A DNA stretch of 10,382 nt, from contig JALULU010000159.1 in the NCBI GenBank assembly GCA_027040585.1, positions 1 through 10,382 of the forward strand. Reading direction: 5' to 3'. The translations under genes and the position numbers were made by a program. Each line of letters opens with the position of its first letter. Positions within the stretch are counted from its first letter, which is position 1. The notes below the pieces were generated by a model. The model was given only the letters and a program-made list of their open reading frames with translations, had not been told where the DNA came from and ran no database searches. This DNA comes from Acidobacteriota bacterium (GTDB taxonomy: Bacteria > Acidobacteriota > JAAYUB01 > JAMOQF01). Shown here piece by piece: positions 6,342-10,382 of the stretch.

Positions 6342-9300
6342 GGTTTTTTGTTAAAAGACCTGTACTCTGCATGATGTTTTTTATGGGGGTTTTGTTACTT
6401 GGGATTTATTCCCTTTTAAATACTCCCATTGAACTTGTTCCCTCTGAAAAACTTCCCCATCTTACCATAACCGTTTCTTGGGAGGGCATGCCACCGGATC
6501 TTATCTTAAAAAGGGTTGCTATCCCCATTGAGGAGGAGGTGATGCAGATAAAGTGGGTAAAGGGGGTAAAGACCCACTGTGAAAAGGGCGTAGCAAGGAT
6601 TGAGGTTGAATTTTCGTGGGATGCCCATATGGATTATGTTTACATTTTACTTAAAGAGAGGTTAAATAGGCTTAAAAATAACCTCCCAGAAGGTGTTTCC
6701 ACCCCGGTTGTCTCCCCACTTGTGCCAGAGGAATTTAAGACAAGGCCCTTTTTGTCTGTTGCCATCTATGGAAATGGGAATATTCAGAGGATAAGGAGGG
6801 TTGTTGAGGATGAGATCTTGCCAATCCTGAGGGGAGTAAGGGGGGTTAAGATGGTTAAGGTATGGGGCGGAAGTGAGCCTGAGATAAAGATTCGTTTAGA
6901 TGAAGGGAGGTTGAAGTTTTTTGGAATTTCCCCCTTTTTTGTAAAGGAGAGGATTTTAAATGGTTTTTTCAACATACCTTCCATTGGGGTCATAAAAAAT
7001 GGGAAAAATTTCATTTTAAAAATTTCCAATCTTCCTGAAAGTGTTGAGGATATTGGGAATTTGGTGATCTTTAAAAGTGGTGACACCTTTGTAAGATTGA
7101 AGGATATGGGGGATGTATTTTTGGATTATGGAAAGATCCAGGAGGAGAGGAGGTATAACGGACACCCAGTTATTGGGATTGATCTCTTTAAGAGAAGGAA
7201 TGTATCCTCTCTTAAGTTTTCAAAAATTTTAAGGGATAGGTTGAAATTTGCCATTTCAAGGTGTGAACTTCCCCTGAAAATGAAAATCATAAGGGATGAA
7301 AGTGGTGAACTTAAAAGGAGGCTTGGAAAACTTTTTAAGATTTCCCTTTTTATTCTTGGGATAATCCTTACCATTTTACTTCTCTCCACAAGGTCCTTTC
7401 TCTCGGGGCTTCTAATTTTCTCCTCAATATTCTTTTCCCTATTTTTTACAGTGATTTTTATCTACTTTTTTAAAATTCCATTAAACCTTCTAACCCTCTC
7501 TGGCTTTGCCCTTGGCTTTGGAATGTTTGTTGACAACTCAGTTGTTGTATTTGAAAACATTTTGAGAAAGAGGGAGGAGGGGCTTGACAGGTTTTCCTCT
7601 GCAATTTATGGCTCAAGGGAGATGATTTTCCCAGTTATCTCATCAACACTTACGACTGTCATAGTATTTTTCTCCTTTGCGTATTTTCAGGGAAGGTTGA
7701 GGATATACTACCTTCCCCTTGCTGAAATAGTAACCTTTTCACTTTTTTCATCAATTTTAGTTTCCTTTACCCTAATTCCAACCCTTTCAGTTTACATGGA
7801 TTTTCCAACTTTAAAAAAGAAAAAGGGGAAAAATTTTAAAAGGATACTTTACTTTTTTGTAAAATGTCCCGCCTTTTTAATAGTTTTAGTACTTATTCTC
7901 CTCTACTTTTCAGGGGAATTGTTTTACAAAAGGGTAACCTTTGGGAAGTTTATATCGTGGTATTCAAAAAAGAGGATACACCTCTGGATTAAGTTGCCTG
8001 AGGGGACAGATTTTAGTGAGACAAAGAGGACAATCCTCCAATTTGAAAATCTGGTTTTGAAAAAGCCATATCAAAAGAAGGTGGATACCACAATTTTAAA
8101 AAATATGGCTTTTATGGAGGTCTCCTTTCCCGAAAAGGTTGAGTTTTCACCCTATCCCTATCTTCTAAAAAGGGAGCTTGTATCCCTTGCCACAAATTTT
8201 TCCGGAATAGCAATCTCAATATCCGGTTTTGATTTGAAAAGTTACAATTACCTCCCAGGAGGGATTTCAAACCTCCCCTACTCACTTGAGATAAGGGGTT
8301 ATGACCTTGAAAGGTTAAACAGGATAACCCAGGGCATAAAGAGGGAACTCCTTTTAAATGGAAGGGTTGTAAACGTTTCAGTTTCACATGAAAGGAATGA
8401 TTTTGTCAATTTTTTAAAACCAGATAGGGTTATCTACACCTACATTCCTTCCTTTAAAATCATGAGAAAATTCCATATCGATCCCTACAGCCTCCTTTTT
8501 TCAATTTACACCCTCATAAATCCCGGTGAGGTTGGGATAAAAATCAAGGTTGGGGGAAGGAAGTATCCCCTTGAAATAGTTTCTGGCAGTGGAAGGGGAG
8601 TGGAATTAAGGGATTTTTTAAACCATCAGCTCATTTCAGGATCTGGGGTAAGGTATAGGCTAAAGTATGTTGGAAAACTTAAGAAAAAAGTTGTTTCAGG
8701 TGGAATTGAGAGGATAAATCAGCAATATCTCTCCTTAATTCAGTGGGATTACATGGGATCCTTTGAAAGGGGAGAGAAGTTTGAGAGGAAAATTTTTAAT
8801 GGTTTAAAGCTTCCCCCTGGATTTAAAAAGGTAAAGAGGGAGAAGATTTGGAAGATGAAAAGTGGGGAGAAAAGGGAGTTGAGCTTTTCAATTTTTGTCT
8901 CATTGATTCTAATCTACATTTTGCTTTCAATGTTATATGAGAGTTTTTTAAAACCCTTTCTCATAATGGTTACCCTTCCCCTTTCACTTATAGGTGTTTT
9001 TCTGGGATATGTGATTTCAAATTTCCCATTTGATTCAAGTGGCTACATTGGAGTTATTTTACTTTCGGGGATAGTTGTTAATAACGGCATTGTGCTTGTA
9101 TCCCACATGGAGAATCTCCTTGGAAAGATGGACCTTTTAAATTCAGTTCTAAATGGAGCAAGTGAGAGAATAAGGCCAATATTTATAACTTCAGCCACAA
9201 CCGTTTTTGGGGTTTTACCCCTTGTTATCTTTACAACTAAAAACCACATTGACATCTGGTCTTCCTTAGCCCTTTCAACAGCTGGGGGACTTACCACATC

Positions 9301-9361
9301 CACACTACTTGTGCCCTTTGTTATTCCCATGCTTTATTACTGGTTAAAAAGGGTTGGGTAA
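6338..9361 (+). CDS. RND-family inner-membrane efflux permease (second subunit)
   Basis: 1007 residues, a full-length RND permease clearly different from its neighbour. N-terminus MRFFVKRPVLCMMFF is the usual start of the family. TM1 is about 10-28, the first porter loop about 30-332, TM2-TM6 about 333-485, TM7 about 510-527, the second porter loop about 530-847 and TM8-TM12 about 848-1003. TM4 reads GFGMFVDNSVVVFENI with Asp399-Asn400; TM10 reads GIVVNNGIVLVSHMEN, with neither Lys nor Asp at the relay positions. The TM6-TM7 connection is short (about 30 residues). The ATG overlaps the stop of the first permease gene (ATGA), with GGGGAAG a few bases upstream, so the two should be made in similar amounts. 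One adaptor gene followed by two permeases recalls the mixed MdtB/MdtC pump, so a heteromeric pump is plausible but unproven. It is the last gene of the operon. Confidence 0.93.
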   Translation: MRFFVKRPVLCMMFFMGVLLLGIYSLLNTPIELVPSEKLPHLTITVSWEGMPPDLILKRVAIPIEEEVMQIKWVKGVKTHCEKGVARIEVEFSWDAHMDYVYILLKERLNRLKNNLPEGVSTPVVSPLVPEEFKTRPFLSVAIYGNGNIQRIRRVVEDEILPILRGVRGVKMVKVWGGSEPEIKIRLDEGRLKFFGISPFFVKERILNGFFNIPSIGVIKNGKNFILKISNLPESVEDIGNLVIFKSGDTFVRLKDMGDVFLDYGKIQEERRYNGHPVIGIDLFKRRNVSSLKFSKILRDRLKFAISRCELPLKMKIIRDESGELKRRLGKLFKISLFILGIILTILLLSTRSFLSGLLIFSSIFFSLFFTVIFIYFFKIPLNLLTLSGFALGFGMFVDNSVVVFENILRKREEGLDRFSSAIYGSREMIFPVISSTLTTVIVFFSFAYFQGRLRIYYLPLAEIVTFSLFSSILVSFTLIPTLSVYMDFPTLKKKKGKNFKRILYFFVKCPAFLIVLVLILLYFSGELFYKRVTFGKFISWYSKKRIHLWIKLPEGTDFSETKRTILQFENLVLKKPYQKKVDTTILKNMAFMEVSFPEKVEFSPYPYLLKRELVSLATNFSGIAISISGFDLKSYNYLPGGISNLPYSLEIRGYDLERLNRITQGIKRELLLNGRVVNVSVSHERNDFVNFLKPDRVIYTYIPSFKIMRKFHIDPYSLLFSIYTLINPGEVGIKIKVGGRKYPLEIVSGSGRGVELRDFLNHQLISGSGVRYRLKYVGKLKKKVVSGGIERINQQYLSLIQWDYMGSFERGEKFERKIFNGLKLPPGFKKVKREKIWKMKSGEKRELSFSIFVSLILIYILLSMLYESFLKPFLIMVTLPLSLIGVFLGYVISNFPFDSSGYIGVILLSGIVVNNGIVLVSHMENLLGKMDLLNSVLNGASERIRPIFITSATTVFGVLPLVIFTTKNHIDIWSSLALSTAGGLTTSTLLVPFVIPMLYYWLKRVG

Positions 9362-9434
9362 AAATTTAATCTTAAATGGTTTATTCCTTTTTAAGAAACA
9401 CTGTTTTAAATTGCCGTGAGATTAAAAGTCTGTA

Positions 9435-9453
9435 GTGCCAGGTGCCTGGCACC
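9435..9453. repeat. GC-rich palindrome, REP-like, between convergent genes
   Basis: GTGCCAGG (9435-9442), TG, CCTGGCAC (9445-9452) is a perfect inverted repeat; it can fold as a seven-base-pair stem with a GTGC loop. Overlapping it, GGTGCC (9441-9446), T, GGCACC (9448-9453) is a second perfect palindrome with a shifted centre. It is a GC-rich island in very AT-rich intergenic DNA. The core GGTGCCTGGCACC is the kind of motif I associate with REP elements spread by IS200-like (RAYT) transposases in many bacteria; only one copy is in this window, so repetition in the genome is not shown. Neither strand has a clean T-run right after the stem, so an intrinsic terminator is possible but weak. Confidence 0.55.
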
Positions 9454-9491
9454 ATAAAAATTTTAAACTTAAATTTATAATATTGTTTTTT

Positions 9492-10130
9492 TTACGAATT
9501 ATTTGAGGTATGACTTATTTTTGAACTTTTACCTTTTAATTTTTTTATGATTTTGCCGCTGTATTCCTTTCCTTTTTTTTCAAGTCTATTTTTATGTTTT
9601 TTACTTATCTTTCCCCAAAATTTGTAAAAATATTGAATCATTGAGACAACTGCAACTATTAAAACAATCCAGAGCATAATTTTCCCGAGGATCTTAATTA
9701 TTCCACCGAACTTTGCCCCTAAAAGAAGGAGAGATATGGCTACAACCTGAAAAAACATTTTGACCTTACCTAAAATGGATGCCTTTATTGTGATTTTTTC
9801 CATAGAGGCAGCGCTTCTTAAACCTGTAACGGCAAATTCTCTTCCAACAATCACAACTACCATCCATGCCGGTACAATATGTAACTCGACAAGTGAGATA
9901 AAAGCCGACGATATTAAAAGTTTATCTGCGATGGGATCAATTAAAATTCCGAAAAATGTTACCTGATGCCTTTTCCTCGCAATATATCCATCTAAAAAAT
10001 CTGTAAGAGATGCTGAAATAAATATAATTGTACCCCATATCTCCTTATTAGGCGCTTTTGTTAAAAGGATTACAACCAATATTGGTACAAGAAAAACCCT
10101 TATTAAAGTGAGTAAATTTGGTACGTTCAT
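9492..10130 (-). CDS. pgsA: CDP-diacylglycerol-glycerol-3-phosphate 3-phosphatidyltransferase
   Basis: 212 residues. It transfers the phosphatidyl group from CDP-diacylglycerol to glycerol-3-phosphate to give phosphatidylglycerophosphate, the committed step to phosphatidylglycerol and cardiolipin, in the inner membrane. The CDP-alcohol phosphotransferase signature is complete: Asp44, Asp47-Gly48, Ala51-Arg52, Gly61, Asp65 and Asp69 with canonical spacing; these aspartates bind the metal and act in catalysis. The N-terminus MNVPNLLTLIRVFLVP and the segment VGREFAVTGLR (95-105) are typical of PgsA rather than of phosphatidylserine synthase. Hydrophobic helices fill most of 5-170. The C-terminal 40 or so residues (from about 172) form a very Lys-rich tail extending beyond the usual end. 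The ATG lies one base after the stop of the preceding gene and has no visible Shine-Dalgarno sequence, so it probably depends on translational coupling. Confidence 0.93.
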   Translation of the reverse strand: MNVPNLLTLIRVFLVPILVVILLTKAPNKEIWGTIIFISASLTDFLDGYIARKRHQVTFFGILIDPIADKLLISSAFISLVELHIVPAWMVVVIVGREFAVTGLRSAASMEKITIKASILGKVKMFFQVVAISLLLLGAKFGGIIKILGKIMLWIVLIVAVVSMIQYFYKFWGKISKKHKNRLEKKGKEYSGKIIKKLKGKSSKISHTSNNS

Positions 10131-10131
10131 T

Positions 10132-10382
10132 TTAGTAAAATTTAGAATAATCTGTAATTACTGTGTTATTTCCCAAAATCATTCCCTTTGATAATTTTGC
10201 TTCTTTTCCTATCTGGCATCCTTTACATATAATTGAGTCAAAAACTTCACTTCCCTCTCTGATAGTTACGCCATTCCATATGATTGAATTTTTAATTGTA
10301 ACATTTTTCTCTATTATGCAATTTGAACCTATTATCGAATTTTCAAGGTGAATTCCATTGTTTAAAATGGTTTCCTTTCCAA
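10132..10382 (-). CDS. left-handed beta-helix protein, C-terminal end; probable sugar-phosphate nucleotidyltransferase (partial)
   Basis: Only the last 82 codons are in the window; the frame is open to the edge and ends with TAA at 10134-10132. The visible part is a string of imperfect hexapeptide repeats: NSIIGSNCIIEKNVTIKNSI, WNGVTIREGSEVFDSI, CKGCQIGKEAKLSKGMI and LGNNTVI. This is the left-handed beta-helix typical of the C-terminal domain of NDP-sugar pyrophosphorylases such as mannose-1-phosphate guanylyltransferase or glucose-1-phosphate nucleotidyltransferases; the repeat style with SIIW.GV.I is close to those. Acyl- or acetyltransferases of the hexapeptide class remain possible because the catalytic half is outside the window. 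It is one base upstream of pgsA and surely co-transcribed with it, which suits an envelope-precursor function. Confidence 0.75.
   Translation of the reverse strand, partial: GKETILNNGIHLENSIIGSNCIIEKNVTIKNSIIWNGVTIREGSEVFDSIICKGCQIGKEAKLSKGMILGNNTVITDYSKFY

Noticed and set aside
9371..9395. CTTAAA ... TTTAAG inverted repeat after the second permease as a terminator
   Set aside because: Only six A/T-rich base pairs with a 13-base loop and no T-run after it; expected by chance in such AT-rich DNA.
9760..9966. Plus-strand open frame of 68 residues within pgsA
   Set aside because: Antisense to pgsA, which has a complete family signature; no ribosome-binding site or domain.
10163..10351. Plus-strand open frame of 62 residues near the right edge
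   Set aside because: Antisense to the hexapeptide-repeat coding region; its repeated Ile/Phe pattern is just the mirror of those repeats.
1..10382. CRISPR array, tRNA, rRNA, insertion sequence or prophage
   Set aside because: No spaced direct repeats, cloverleaf-like segment, transposase or phage-like gene was seen on either strand.

Overview
The window is AT-rich and gene-dense. It suggests a Gram-negative (diderm) bacterium: it encodes RND-type inner-membrane exporters, a lipidated periplasmic adaptor and several proteins with export signals. A six-bladed beta-propeller protein with a GEGPGE motif, together with frequent AGG/AGA arginine and ATA isoleucine codons and a purine-rich coding strand, would fit an Acidobacteriota/Aminicenantota-like or other deep-branching, possibly thermophilic lineage. 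That placement is an inference from protein style only; there is no rRNA or other marker here.

Plus strand, 1-9361: one tightly packed operon. It starts with the probable last codons of an upstream gene (2-55), then a 72-residue protein of unknown function (42-260), a secreted six-bladed beta-propeller protein (257-1237), a secreted protein of about 196 residues of unknown function (1262-1852), a periplasmic adaptor lipoprotein of the HlyD/AcrA type (1881-3125), and two different full-length RND permeases (3129-6341 and 6338-9361). Neighbours overlap by 4 bases or are separated by at most 28 bases, which implies co-transcription and translational coupling. The adaptor plus two permeases form the core of a tripartite efflux machine; no outer-membrane channel gene is in the window. 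The two permeases may form a mixed trimer, as MdtB and MdtC do, but this is inferred from layout.

Two starts need correction from a naive reading. The 196-residue protein should start at ATG 1262, not at the upstream TTG, which lies against the Shine-Dalgarno sequence. The first permease appears to start at an AUU codon at 3129: a near-perfect Shine-Dalgarno sequence is placed exactly in front of it, and the residues between it and the first ATG (3171) are the conserved N-terminus of RND permeases.

Intergenic 9362-9491: 130 bases between converging genes, holding a short GC-rich palindrome (9435-9453) that resembles REP-type elements.

Minus strand, 9492-10382: pgsA (phosphatidylglycerophosphate synthase) preceded by the C-terminal end of a left-handed beta-helix protein, probably a sugar-phosphate nucleotidyltransferase, cut by the window edge. 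These two genes are one base apart and are a separate transcription unit, ordinary housekeeping and envelope functions.

The most notable points are the apparent AUU start, a hydrophobic and basic insertion of roughly 55-70 residues between the two halves of the first permease, non-AcrB residues in the proton-relay helices of both permeases, and the co-operonic secreted propeller and unknown proteins.
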